DNA of 64,000 nucleotides from Bradyrhizobium sp. BR13661. Its GTDB lineage: Bacteria > Pseudomonadota > Alphaproteobacteria > Rhizobiales > Xanthobacteraceae. A program made the translations under genes and the position numbers. This document shows positions 42,939 through 51,710 of this stretch, piece by piece (position 1 is the first letter of the stretch; each line of letters starts with the position of its first letter). The notes under the pieces were generated by a model. It was not told where the DNA came from. It searched no databases and was given only the letters and a program-made list of their open reading frames with translations. The stretch spans positions 62,001-126,000 of the forward strand of contig NZ_JARXWB010000003.1 in NCBI RefSeq assembly GCF_029892425.1, in the 5' to 3' direction.

Positions 42939-43922
42939 CTATTCGATAACCTCGTCCGCAAGTGCCAGCAATGTGGGGGGAATTTCAACCCCGGTCGCCT
43001 TGGCGGTCTTCAGATTGATCACCAGAGGATAGCGGGTCGGCAGCTCGAACGGCAGATCGCCGGGGTCGGCCCCGTTGAAAATGCGCGCGACCAGCGCGGC
43101 CGCCCGCTCAAAGGATTCCGAGGAATCGGCGCCATAGGACATCAGACCGCCGTCACGGGCGAACTGATCGAATTCGTAGATCGCTGGCAGCTTCCGGACG
43201 GCCGCAAAGTCGAACACGCGCTCGCGGTTGAGAATGGTCAGCGCATCCGCCACCATCAGGATCCCGTCAGGCAAATCGCTCATCATCACCGAGAAGGCTT
43301 CGTCGAAATCGTCAGGCTCGCGCACGCCGAGCGCCTGGACGGTCAGTCCAAGTGCCTGGGCCGCCTTTGCGGAGGCCTGGTAGCGCATGGTCATGCCGAG
43401 GTCGTCCTTGTTCCAGAGCATCGCGACCTTGGTCAGCTTTGGCGACACCTCCTTGAGCAGCGACAGCCGCTTGGCGCTGAGGGTCGCGGCGACATCCGAA
43501 ATCCCGGTGATCTTGCCGCCGGGATGCGCCAGGCTCTCGATCAGCCTGGTTTCGACGGGATCGCCGACGCCGCTGGCCGCGACGGTGGCGATGCCGGCAG
43601 CCTTGGCGGCCATCGCCGTCGGGTAGCCAATGATGACGATGACGTCGACGTTCTTGGCCTTCATCTCGGCGATCAACCCGGGCAGCATCGCGACGTCGCC
43701 CAGCGCGCCCCGCGCTTCAAAGGCGAGGTTTTCGCCAAGCTTGAAACCGCGTTCTCCAAGCACTTTGATCAGGATCTTGCCGCCGCGGCTCTCTGCCGTG
43801 ATGGGCACGATCGGCGTCACGGTACCGAGACGATAGATGCGGCCAGACGCATCGGCCGACACCAAGCCGGGCCGAACCAGCGCCGCCCCGCCAAGCATCG
43901 CCAGAAATTCACGCCTCTTCAT
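42939..43922 (-). CDS. Orphan ABC_sub_bind-family periplasmic binding protein
   Basis: The 327-residue protein starts MKRREFLAMLGGAALVRPG, a Tat-like signal (R-R-E-F-L). The ABC_sub_bind fold follows (LKEVSPKLTKVAMLWNKDD, GIATVAASGVGDPVETRLIE). No permease or ATPase is nearby. The gene lies directly upstream of a Cache-type histidine kinase in the same direction, so a ligand-presenting role in signalling is plausible. The ATG at 43922 gives the proper signal; the ORF from 43934 adds four residues. Confidence 0.88.
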   Translation of the reverse strand: MKRREFLAMLGGAALVRPGLVSADASGRIYRLGTVTPIVPITAESRGGKILIKVLGERGFKLGENLAFEARGALGDVAMLPGLIAEMKAKNVDVIVIIGYPTAMAAKAAGIATVAASGVGDPVETRLIESLAHPGGKITGISDVAATLSAKRLSLLKEVSPKLTKVAMLWNKDDLGMTMRYQASAKAAQALGLTVQALGVREPDDFDEAFSVMMSDLPDGILMVADALTILNRERVFDFAAVRKLPAIYEFDQFARDGGLMSYGADSSESFERAAALVARIFNGADPGDLPFELPTRYPLVINLKTAKATGVEIPPTLLALADEVIE

Positions 43923-43988
43923 GCGAAGACCCACTTCAAGCGCACACCCACGCCGCTCCAGCCGTCATATTACGAGATATTGCGCGAC

Positions 43989-44024
43989 AAAAAAAAGCGG
44001 CAACAGCGATGGCTGTTGCCGCTT
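43989..44024 (-). terminator. Rho-independent terminator of the RND operon
   Basis: A perfect 13-base-pair stem (core GCGGCAACAGC/GCTGTTGCCGC, arms 43995-44007 and 44012-44024) has loop GATG and is followed on the minus strand by eight T. It lies 22 bases past the RND stop. Confidence 0.95.
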
Positions 44025-44045
44025 CGCACGCAAATGCAGCCTTGG

Positions 44046-47000
44046 TCAGGTCGCCCGCAGCGCCTTGGCGTTGAGATCGAGCTCGTTCATCTGCTTGTTG
44101 CGATCGGAATCGGCGGCCGCACGATGGTCGGTCGCCAGCACGACATAAACTGCGGGCAGGACAAAGAGCGTGAACAGCGTGCCGATCGACATGCCCGCGA
44201 CGACGACGAGGCCGATCGAGAAGCGGCTGGCCGCACCGGCGCCGGTCGCAGTCAGCAGCGGGATCAGACCGGTCACCATCGCAGCCGTCGTCATCAAAAT
44301 CGGCCGAAGGCGGATACGAGCCGACATTTCGATGGCCGAGCGGCGGTCGAGCCGTTCGTTGATCTGGAGCTCATTGGCGAACTCCACCATCAGGATGCCG
44401 TGCTTGGTGATCAGACCGACCAGGGTCAGCAGGCCGACCTGGGTGTAGATATTCATGGTGGCCGCACCGAAGAACAGCGGGATCAGCGCTCCCACGATCG
44501 CCATCGGCACCGAGATCATGATCACGAACGGATCACGCAGGCTCTCGAACTGCGCCGCCAGCACCAGGAAGATGATGATGAGCGCGAAACCGAAGGTGAT
44601 CGCGAGCTGATTGCCTTCCTGCACGTACTGCCGGGAGTCCGCGAGATAGTCGTGGCTGAAGCCGGCCGGCAGCTTCTTGGCCTCACCCTCAAGGAAGTCC
44701 ACCGCCGCGCCAACGGTCACGCCGGGCATCGGCACGGCCGAGAAGGTCGCCGAATTGAGCTGATTGTAATGCGTCAGCGAATTCGGGTCGGTCCTGGTCT
44801 TGATCGAGATCACGGTCGACAGTGGGAGCTGCTGGCCGGTGCTGGTCGTCACATAATAACCGCCGAGCGAATCCGGCGACAGACGCTCGCTGCGCGGCAC
44901 CTGCGGGATCACCTGATAGGACCGGCCCTCGAGGTTGAAGCGGTTGATATAGTTGCCGCCGAGCAGAACCGCGAGCGTAGAGCCGAGGTTCTGCATGTTG
45001 ATGCCGAGATCCTGCGCCTTGCTGCGGTCGATCGTGACCTGCACGCTCGGCTGGTTAAAGGCGAGGTCGCTGTCGGAGACGATGAACATGCCGCTCTTGC
45101 GCGCAGCGTCCTTCAGCTTCTCCATCTGCTCGAAGACGGTCTGGTAGCCCGCGGTGGAGTTGATGACCATCTGCACCGGCAGACCACCGGGGCCACCCGG
45201 CAACGGCGGCAGGTTGAACGCGAAGGCCTGGACGCCCTCGATCTTCGAGAGCTCGGCCTGGACCAGCGGCTTCAGCGCGATCGACGAGCGCTTGCGCTCG
45301 TCCCACGGCTTGAGCAGCATGCCGGCGATACCGCCTTGCGGGCCGTTGATGCCATTCAGCACAAAGCGCAGATCGGTCTCGGGGAAGCTTTGAAACTTCT
45401 TGTCGAGCTTGTCGCCGTAGAAATCGACGTAATCGATGTTGGCGTATTTCGGCGCCTTGGTCACCGCAAACACGATGCCCTGGTCCTCCTCAGGCGCCAG
45501 CTCCTTCGAGGTGTGCAGATAGAGGAAACCTACCAGCCCGAGGATCGTTACCGCGAACAGGCCGGTGATGGCCTTGTAGTCGAGCGAGCGATCGAGCCTG
45601 CGGCCGTACCAGCGCGTCATGGCGCCGAACACACGATTTACCAACTTCGCAAAGCGGCCTTCTTCGGTGTTCTTGAGCAGCACCGAGCACATCATCGGCG
45701 ACAGCGTCAGCGCGATAACGCCCGATACGATCACCGAGCCGGCGAGCGTAAAGGCGAATTCTCGGAACAGCGAACCGGTCAGACCGCCAAGGAAGCCGAT
45801 CGGGGCGTACACGGCGGCGAGCGTGATGGTCATCGAGACGACGGGACCGACGATTTCACGCGCACCTTCGAGCGCCGATTGTACCGGCGTCTTTCCTTCC
45901 TCGAGATGTCGGTGGATGTTCTCAACTACCACGATAGCGTCGTCGACCACGAGGCCGATTGCGAGCACCATCGCAAGCAGTGTCAGCAGGTTGAAGCTGA
46001 ACCCCATCGCCAGCATCAGCGTGCAGACGCCGATCATCGACAGCGGGATGGTGACGACAGGAATGATGACCGAGCGCAGCGAGGCCAGGAACAGGAAGAT
46101 CACCACGATCACGATGATCACGGCTTCGCCCAGCGTCTTCTCCACCTCGTCAATCGAGGATTGGATGAATTTGGTCGAGTCGTAGGCGACCTTCATCTTC
46201 ATCGACGGCGGCAGGTTACGCTCGAGCTCCGGAAACAGCGCCCGTACGCCCTTGACCAGCGTCAGCGGGTTGCCCTGCGGCGTCGCGTTCACGCCAATGA
46301 AGATCGCATGCTCACCGTTGAAGGCGACGCTCGCGTCGGTGCTCTGCGCCGCGAGTTCGACCGTGGCGATATCCTCCATCCGGACGAAGCCACCGTCCTT
46401 GGCCTTGACGATCATCTTCCGGAACTGGTTGACGTCGGTCAGGCTGGTGTTCGTCGAGATGTTGGAAACGATAAGATAGCCCTTGGTCTGCCCCGCTGCG
46501 GACTGGAAGTTGTTCGCGGCGATCGCGGCCGAGACATCGGCCGGCGACACGTTGCGGCCGGCCATCTTCACGGGATCAAGCCAGAGCCGCATCGCAAAGG
46601 TCTGGCCGCCCAGGATATCGGCCGAGGCTACGCCGTCGACGGTCGACAGCACCGGCTGTACCACGCGCGTCAGATAATCCGAGATCGCCGAACCGGACAG
46701 TTCCTCGGAGGAGAAGCCGAGATACATCACCGCCGTGGTCTGGCCAGTGGTCTTGGTGACGATAGGGTCGTTCGATTCCTTCGGGATCAGATATTTGACC
46801 GAGTTGGTCTTCGCCAGCACCTCGGTGAGCGCCTGGTTCGGATCGAAGTTCAGCTTGATGTAGACCTGAATCGTCGAGGTGCCGAGCACCGAGGACGAGG
46901 TCATGTAGTCCACGCCTTCGGCCGAGGCGACCGCCTGCTCGATCGGCGTCGTGATGAAGCCCTGGATCAGATCCGCCGACGCGCCGGGATAAACGGTCGT

Positions 47001-47141
47001 GATGTTGATGACCGTGTTCGACAGCTTCGGATACTGCCGGATCGGCAGCACCATCGCCGCACGCAGGCCGATCAGCAGGATCAGCAGGCTGACGACGACC
47101 GACAGAACCGGGCGCTTGATGAAAATATCAGTAAAGGCCAT
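44046..47141 (-). CDS. RND (HAE1-type) multidrug efflux permease
   Basis: The 1031-residue inner-membrane proton antiporter begins MAFTDIFIKRPVLSVVVSLL and has twelve transmembrane segments in two halves. The TM4 proton-relay region is LAIGLVVDDAIVVVENIHRH with paired Asp, and two large periplasmic porter domains are present. It works with the adaptor encoded just upstream and an outer-membrane channel not encoded here. The ATG at 47141 matches family N-termini; the 1086-residue ORF adds a basic, unconserved extension. It ends at a strong terminator. Confidence 0.95.
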   Translation of the reverse strand: MAFTDIFIKRPVLSVVVSLLILLIGLRAAMVLPIRQYPKLSNTVINITTVYPGASADLIQGFITTPIEQAVASAEGVDYMTSSSVLGTSTIQVYIKLNFDPNQALTEVLAKTNSVKYLIPKESNDPIVTKTTGQTTAVMYLGFSSEELSGSAISDYLTRVVQPVLSTVDGVASADILGGQTFAMRLWLDPVKMAGRNVSPADVSAAIAANNFQSAAGQTKGYLIVSNISTNTSLTDVNQFRKMIVKAKDGGFVRMEDIATVELAAQSTDASVAFNGEHAIFIGVNATPQGNPLTLVKGVRALFPELERNLPPSMKMKVAYDSTKFIQSSIDEVEKTLGEAVIIVIVVIFLFLASLRSVIIPVVTIPLSMIGVCTLMLAMGFSFNLLTLLAMVLAIGLVVDDAIVVVENIHRHLEEGKTPVQSALEGAREIVGPVVSMTITLAAVYAPIGFLGGLTGSLFREFAFTLAGSVIVSGVIALTLSPMMCSVLLKNTEEGRFAKLVNRVFGAMTRWYGRRLDRSLDYKAITGLFAVTILGLVGFLYLHTSKELAPEEDQGIVFAVTKAPKYANIDYVDFYGDKLDKKFQSFPETDLRFVLNGINGPQGGIAGMLLKPWDERKRSSIALKPLVQAELSKIEGVQAFAFNLPPLPGGPGGLPVQMVINSTAGYQTVFEQMEKLKDAARKSGMFIVSDSDLAFNQPSVQVTIDRSKAQDLGINMQNLGSTLAVLLGGNYINRFNLEGRSYQVIPQVPRSERLSPDSLGGYYVTTSTGQQLPLSTVISIKTRTDPNSLTHYNQLNSATFSAVPMPGVTVGAAVDFLEGEAKKLPAGFSHDYLADSRQYVQEGNQLAITFGFALIIIFLVLAAQFESLRDPFVIMISVPMAIVGALIPLFFGAATMNIYTQVGLLTLVGLITKHGILMVEFANELQINERLDRRSAIEMSARIRLRPILMTTAAMVTGLIPLLTATGAGAASRFSIGLVVVAGMSIGTLFTLFVLPAVYVVLATDHRAAADSDRNKQMNELDLNAKALRAT

Positions 47142-47174
47142 CGCGGCGATCTCGATCTCGTTTGTCTCAAGAAA

Positions 47175-47199
47175 CGTGACCCGGCCGGGCCGGATCACG
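47175..47199. repeat. Intercistronic palindrome between RND adaptor and permease genes
   Basis: The 12-base arms CGTGACCCGGCC and GGCCGGATCACG pair with one mismatch (a G-U pair in RNA) around a single central base. It lies 33 bases before the permease ATG and may affect mRNA processing or downstream expression. Confidence 0.55.
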
Positions 47200-47211
47200 T
47201 AAGTGTATTCG

Positions 47212-48405
47212 TCAGTAGCGCGGCGGGTTCGCCGGGATCTGTGGGGCCGGGTCGGTCGAGATCGCAACAGCAGCGCCCGACTGCAGCTTGAGCTGGCCGA
47301 CGGCAATAACCTTGTCGCCCGCCTTCACGCCCTTGATGATCTCGACACGACCATTGACCCGACTGCCGGTCTGCACGAACGTGCGCACCGCATTGAGGCT
47401 GGTCTTGCCGTCTTCACCCTGCTTCTCGGTGATCAAAAACACCGAGTCGCCGTATAGCGTGTAGTCGACGGACGTCTCCGGAACAGTGATCACGGCCGGC
47501 TTTTCCGGCAGCACCACCGTGGTGGTCACGAACATGCCCGGCTTCAGGATCTTCTCGGGATTGGCGACAGTCGCCTGCACGCGGATGTTGCGCGTGTCGG
47601 TCGCGATCTGCGGCTCGATCGTGGTGATCTTGCCGTCGAAGATACGGCCCGGATAGGCATCGACCTTCAGGCGGACCGGCCGGCCAACCTTGAGGTTGGC
47701 CGAGTCCTTTTCCGTCACCGTAAAGTTGGCCCACAGCTCCGACAGATCGGTGAGCGAGACGATTGCGGTGCCCGCCGTCAGATACTGACCGACCTCGACC
47801 TTGCGGACGCCGAGATCACCGGAGAAAGGTGCGCGCACCAGCTTCTGCGAGATCAGCGCTTCGGTTTTGGCAATGCCGGCCATGGCCTGGTCATAGGTCG
47901 CCTGCGCGGAATCGACGGTCGACTGCGGGCCGAACTGGCGCGACGCCAATTGCTTGGCGCGGTCGAGCGCGAGCTGCGCGCCAGTCGCCTGCGCCTTGTA
48001 GTTGGCGAGATCGCCCTGTTCCGGCCCGTCGAACAGCTGCACCAGCGGCATGCCGACCTCGACATGGGCACCGGGCTCGAACTTGATCTCGGTGACGCGG
48101 CCGTTGACGTCGGCGGTGACGTCGACCTGGTGCACGGCGGCGAGACCACCGACTGCGGTGAGCAGGTTCGGCACCACCTCGGACTTCGCTTCCGCTGCGC
48201 TGACCAGGGTCGGCGGCGGCTTGTTGTTGGCGAAGAACTGCTTGATCATCTGGCCACGGAAATAATTGAACCAGACGAGGCCACCGACGAGCGCCGCCAA
48301 GAGCGTGCCGACGATGATGAACCAGAGCACCGGCCGAACCGGACGCTTGGGAGCCTTGCTGTCGATCGGTTCGCCCGAAATCTTGTTTTCGGCTACGATG
48401 TTCAT
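47212..48405 (-). CDS. RND efflux periplasmic adaptor (membrane fusion protein)
   Basis: The 397-residue protein has one N-terminal transmembrane anchor (residues about 25-47), a lipoyl/barrel-sandwich half (VDVTADVNGRVTEIKFEPGA), a helical hairpin about 145-195, the second lipoyl half (VRAPFSGDLGVRKVEVGQYL) and beta-barrel/membrane-proximal domains. It links the RND pump to the outer-membrane channel. The ATG at 48405 is one base after the tetR stop, so the regulator, adaptor and pump genes are co-transcribed. Confidence 0.94.
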   Translation of the reverse strand: MNIVAENKISGEPIDSKAPKRPVRPVLWFIIVGTLLAALVGGLVWFNYFRGQMIKQFFANNKPPPTLVSAAEAKSEVVPNLLTAVGGLAAVHQVDVTADVNGRVTEIKFEPGAHVEVGMPLVQLFDGPEQGDLANYKAQATGAQLALDRAKQLASRQFGPQSTVDSAQATYDQAMAGIAKTEALISQKLVRAPFSGDLGVRKVEVGQYLTAGTAIVSLTDLSELWANFTVTEKDSANLKVGRPVRLKVDAYPGRIFDGKITTIEPQIATDTRNIRVQATVANPEKILKPGMFVTTTVVLPEKPAVITVPETSVDYTLYGDSVFLITEKQGEDGKTSLNAVRTFVQTGSRVNGRVEIIKGVKAGDKVIAVGQLKLQSGAAVAISTDPAPQIPANPPRY

Positions 48406-48406
48406 G

Positions 48407-49093
48407 TCATGCGCTTTCTGCAATCGCCGTCTTGTCCGCATCCGCGGCCTGATCGTGGCTCAGATGCGAAGCAATTGCGGCGTCGTTAAGTCCGATGCCC
48501 CTCAGGAGAAACTCACAGAGCTGCCGCTCCAAATCGTTCGCCCCGCCATAAGCCAGACAGGGCACGGACGGCAGCCTGGTCAGCGCAGCGGTCATCACCG
48601 TATGATGCGCAAACCAGAACAGATTGAGCGGCTCACTGCCGCAAGGCCGCGCATCGCCGGCGGCGACCGCGCGTTCGAGCGAGGCGACGAAGATCGCTCC
48701 AATCAGCGTCTCGATCTTGGCATATAGCAAACGAGCAAACTCGCCGTCATCCAGATGACTGGTGGCCATCAGTCGCAGGCGCTGGGCCTCTTCCTGGTCG
48801 GGGCCATCGGCGATCTCAAGGAAATGCTGGACCATGCCGCGGATCAGCTCGACCAGGGTGGCGGTCGACGGCTCGCGCTCAAGCAGTTCCATGAGTGCCG
48901 GGTCTGCCTCGCATTCGTCGCTGAGGATTTCGGCGTAGAGCGCCGCCTTGGACGGGAAATGCTTGAACAGCAGGGCCTCGGAAATAGCGGCAGCGGCCGC
49001 CACGCTCTTGGTCGTGGTGCCGGTAAAGCCATGTCGGGCAAAGCAGCGTTTCGCGGCTCCGAGGATCAATTGACGCCTCAGGTCGCTCGTCAT
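48407..49093 (-). CDS. TetR/AcrR-family regulator of the RND pump
   Basis: The 228-residue regulator has an N-terminal helix-turn-helix MTSDLRRQLILGAAKRCFAR followed by FTGTTTKSVAAAAAISEALL and FKHFPSKAALYAEIL, with a helical ligand-binding C-terminus. It probably represses its own operon, because a perfect inverted repeat lies 20 bases upstream. The start at 49093 is chosen; an in-frame ATG at 49108 would add five residues and place the operator against the start codon. Neither has a good Shine-Dalgarno sequence. Confidence 0.9.
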   Translation of the reverse strand: MTSDLRRQLILGAAKRCFARHGFTGTTTKSVAAAAAISEALLFKHFPSKAALYAEILSDECEADPALMELLEREPSTATLVELIRGMVQHFLEIADGPDQEEAQRLRLMATSHLDDGEFARLLYAKIETLIGAIFVASLERAVAAGDARPCGSEPLNLFWFAHHTVMTAALTRLPSVPCLAYGGANDLERQLCEFLLRGIGLNDAAIASHLSHDQAADADKTAIAESA

Positions 49094-49112
49094 ACGCAAT
49101 GAGCTCATGGTA

Positions 49113-49128
49113 GTGAGTAACCACTCAC
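49113..49128. promoter_or_regulatory. Inverted-repeat operator for the TetR regulator
   Basis: GTGAGT-AACC-ACTCAC is a perfect six-base inverted repeat with a four-base spacer, 20 bases upstream of the tetR start. A -35-like TTGACT lies just upstream of it on the minus strand, so a bound repressor would cover the promoter. This is the usual layout of autoregulated RND repressors. Confidence 0.65.
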
Positions 49129-49250
49129 CCACGCCAAAGTCAAGTATAATGCTGCATCGCAACCTAAGTGCGTGAGAAACCGTTGAAAATTGGTCACAGG
49201 TTACCGCGGCGAGGGTTAGCGCCGCCTGCCGAGCCGGATCGGAACCGGAG

Positions 49251-49841
49251 TCAGATCGGCTGGAAGCCGAGGTCGCCGCGGATCCGGTTGACGATGTAGG
49301 TTCCGTCCCGGCTGGGCAGGATCCGCTCGACGCTGGCGCTGTCGATCTTCAGATTGGCAAAGCGCGGCCCTGCCGAGAGGTCGTGGACGGCTTTGGCGAA
49401 GGCCTCGACCTCGGCCATGGTCGTAACAGCCCGGCTGTCGGCGATGCCGCAGGCCCTGGCGACGCCGACGAGGTCGGCGGCGGCGGAGGTGTGGCTGGTC
49501 TGGCCGCCGGTCTCGCCATAGGCCTCGTTGTCGAGCACTACGATGGAGAGGTTGGACGGTTTCTGCAGGCCGATGGTGGCAAGGCTGCCCATCCCCATCA
49601 GCATCTCGCCGTCGCCGGTGATGACCAGTACGGGCAGCTTTGGCTGCGCCAACGCCAAGCCCAGGCCGATCATCGCGGCGCCGCCCATGCCGCCCCAGAG
49701 ATAGAAATTGCGGGCGTGGTCGCCGGCGGCGGTGATGTCGTTGGTGGAGGCGCCGAGGCCACCGATCGCAACCACGTCCTTGCGATCAGCCAGCAGCGCG
49801 GACACCACCTGACGGCGGTCGAGGAGATTGGCCTTGCTCAT
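49251..49841 (-). CDS. ThDP-dependent 2-oxoacid decarboxylase, ThDP-binding subunit (ComE/phosphonopyruvate decarboxylase-like)
   Basis: The 196-residue subunit has the ThDP motif GDGEMLMGMGSLATIGLQ ending in VLDNEAYGETGGQ (GDG...DN) and NFYLWGGMGGAAMIGLGLAL. It corresponds to the beta half of sulfopyruvate or phosphonopyruvate decarboxylases. It is coupled to the alpha-subunit gene by ATGA overlap. No sulfonate or phosphonate pathway genes lie nearby, so the 2-oxoacid substrate is open. The ORF from 50120 runs backwards into the alpha gene and is not real. Confidence 0.85.
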   Translation of the reverse strand: MSKANLLDRRQVVSALLADRKDVVAIGGLGASTNDITAAGDHARNFYLWGGMGGAAMIGLGLALAQPKLPVLVITGDGEMLMGMGSLATIGLQKPSNLSIVVLDNEAYGETGGQTSHTSAAADLVGVARACGIADSRAVTTMAEVEAFAKAVHDLSAGPRFANLKIDSASVERILPSRDGTYIVNRIRGDLGFQPI

Positions 49842-50380
49842 TTGGTGAATACCTTCGCACCGATCAGGCGCTGCGACAGCAGAACGGCGGTGGGGGTGAG
49901 CGCGTTGTAGGCTTGCGCGGCGGCCGCTTCGAGCACGGCCGGCACCTCGGCCGCGTTCGAAGCGCGCAGCACCTTGATGCCGGAGAGCTCGAGCACGCCC
50001 TGCGTGGTCGAACCCATCGGCACCTGCCACGGATTGAACTCGCCCCACTCGCCGCGCATGGTCACGAGCGTGAGGAACGGAAAGCGCAGGATCGGGATCA
50101 GCGACAGCATGTTGATGCAATTGCCGACGCCGCTCGACTGCATCAGCAGCACACCGCGCTGACCGCCGGTCCAGGCGCCGGCGAGCAGCGCTACGCCCTC
50201 CTCCTCCGTCGTCAGCGGAATGCCGCGCATCGTCGATGAAGCCAGCACGCGCTGGATCAGCTTCGAATGGCCGGCGTCAGGCACGTAAGGCACCTGCCGG
50301 ACGTCGAAGCGTTCAAGTGTCGCGAAAATATCGTCGGGCCAGTTCGGGGCAGTGTCGGAAGCGTCAGCGCGGGCGTGCAT
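49838..50380 (-). CDS. ThDP-dependent 2-oxoacid decarboxylase, alpha (PYR) subunit
   Basis: The 180-residue protein matches the PYR-domain half of sulfopyruvate decarboxylase-like enzymes. GIPLTTEEEGVALLAGAWTG carries the conserved Glu that activates ThDP, and LMQSSGVGNCINMLSLIPIL follows. It forms an enzyme with the overlapping downstream subunit. It is transcribed divergently from the P450 gene at 50487 across about 106 bases. Confidence 0.84.
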   Translation of the reverse strand: MHARADASDTAPNWPDDIFATLERFDVRQVPYVPDAGHSKLIQRVLASSTMRGIPLTTEEEGVALLAGAWTGGQRGVLLMQSSGVGNCINMLSLIPILRFPFLTLVTMRGEWGEFNPWQVPMGSTTQGVLELSGIKVLRASNAAEVPAVLEAAAAQAYNALTPTAVLLSQRLIGAKVFTK

Positions 50381-50486
50381 TTTCCTGTCCGGTCGGCTTG
50401 CAAATCACGGCACGACTGTAGACGGTGACCAGCAAAGCTCGAAAGAGCGAAAACGGCATATCGGTGTCATCAGGTGGGTATGGCGC

Positions 50487-51707
50487 ATGAACGCAGATGC
50501 GAAAGAATTGGCGGCCAGTTTCGATCTGGCGAAGCTAACGAGCGAATTCTACGACGATCCCTACCCGACTTATCGTGCACTGCGGGAGAACGAGCCGATC
50601 AAGCGGCTGCCGAGCGGCACCGTGTTCCTGACGCGCTATGACGACCTCGTCACGACTTACAAGAACACCAAGTCGTTCAGCTCGGACAAGAAGCGCGAGT
50701 TCGCGCCGAAATACGGCGACACCCCGCTCTACGAGCACCACACCACGAGCCTCGTCTTCAACGATCCGCCCGCCCACACCCGCGTGCGGCGCCTGATCAT
50801 GGGCGCGCTGTCGCCGCGCGCGATCGCCGGCATGGAGGGCGACATCGTCAAGCTGGTCGACGGCCTGATCGAGGCCATCGCCGCCAAGGGCCATTGCGAA
50901 CTGATCGAGGATTTCGCCGCGTCCATCCCGATCGAGGTGATCGGCAATCTGCTCGATGTGCCCCACGACGAACGCGCCCCGCTGCGCGACTGGTCGCTTG
51001 CAATCCTTGGCGCGCTCGAGCCGGTCGTATCGCCGGAAGCCGCCGCGCGCGGAAACAAGGCGGTCACGGACTTCCTAGCCTATCTCGAAACGCTGGTCGG
51101 GCGCCGACGGCAAAAGCCGGGCAACCCTGATCGCGACGTGCTCACGCGCCTGATCCAGGGTGAAGAGAACGGCGAGCGGCTGACCGAGAAGGAGCTGCTG
51201 CACAATTGCATCTTCCTGCTCAATGCCGGGCATGAGACTACGACCAACCTGATCGGCAACGGCTTGGTCGAGCTGGATCGGAATCCTGACCAGAAGCAGC
51301 GGCTGATCAATCATCCGGATTTGATCAAGACCGCCGTCGAAGAGATCCTACGCTACGAAAGTTCGAACCAGCTCGGCAACCGCATGACCACCGAACAAGT
51401 AGAGCTCGGCGGCGTCATGCTCGATGCCGGTACGTCGGTGACGCTGTGCATTGGCGCCGCCAACCGCGACCCCGCGCAATTCCCCCATTCTGAACGCTTC
51501 GACGTCGGGCGAACGCCGAACCGGCATCTCGCCTTTGCGACCGGCGCGCATCAATGCGCCGGCATGGCGCTGGCGCGGCTCGAAGGGGCGATCGCGATCT
51601 CGCGCTTCCTGGGACGCTTCCCGAACTATGCCGTGAGCGGCCAGCCCGTGCGCGGGGGCCGGGTGCGCTTCCGCGGCTTCCTGAGCGTCCCCTGCTCGAT
51701 CGGCTGA
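50487..51707 (+). CDS. Cytochrome P450 (class I, soluble)
   Basis: The 406-residue P450 has an I-helix LNAGHETTTN (about 247-252), ExxR in EEILRYESS (about 286-289) and heme loop FATGAHQCAGMALARLE (Cys about 357). It resembles bacterial CYP families acting on small terpenoid-like or hydrocarbon substrates; the reaction is unknown and it needs separate redox partners. A ferredoxin-reductase-like protein is encoded at 61212. The ATG at 50487 follows AGGTGGG; the longer ORF from 50352 overlaps the divergent gene. Confidence 0.93.
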   Translation: MNADAKELAASFDLAKLTSEFYDDPYPTYRALRENEPIKRLPSGTVFLTRYDDLVTTYKNTKSFSSDKKREFAPKYGDTPLYEHHTTSLVFNDPPAHTRVRRLIMGALSPRAIAGMEGDIVKLVDGLIEAIAAKGHCELIEDFAASIPIEVIGNLLDVPHDERAPLRDWSLAILGALEPVVSPEAAARGNKAVTDFLAYLETLVGRRRQKPGNPDRDVLTRLIQGEENGERLTEKELLHNCIFLLNAGHETTTNLIGNGLVELDRNPDQKQRLINHPDLIKTAVEEILRYESSNQLGNRMTTEQVELGGVMLDAGTSVTLCIGAANRDPAQFPHSERFDVGRTPNRHLAFATGAHQCAGMALARLEGAIAISRFLGRFPNYAVSGQPVRGGRVRFRGFLSVPCSIG

Positions 51708-51710
51708 GGC

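Noticed and set aside
42015..47291. A 1758-codon open frame on the plus strand
   Set aside because: It runs antisense through the kinase, binding protein and RND genes and straight across the RND terminator. Its composition is Arg/His/Gln-rich as expected for a high-GC shadow frame, and no domain is recognisable.
49163..49250. GCGGCG/CGCCGC stem as terminator of the ThDP decarboxylase genes
   Set aside because: Only six pairs, eight-base loop and no T-run; not convincing in such GC-rich DNA.
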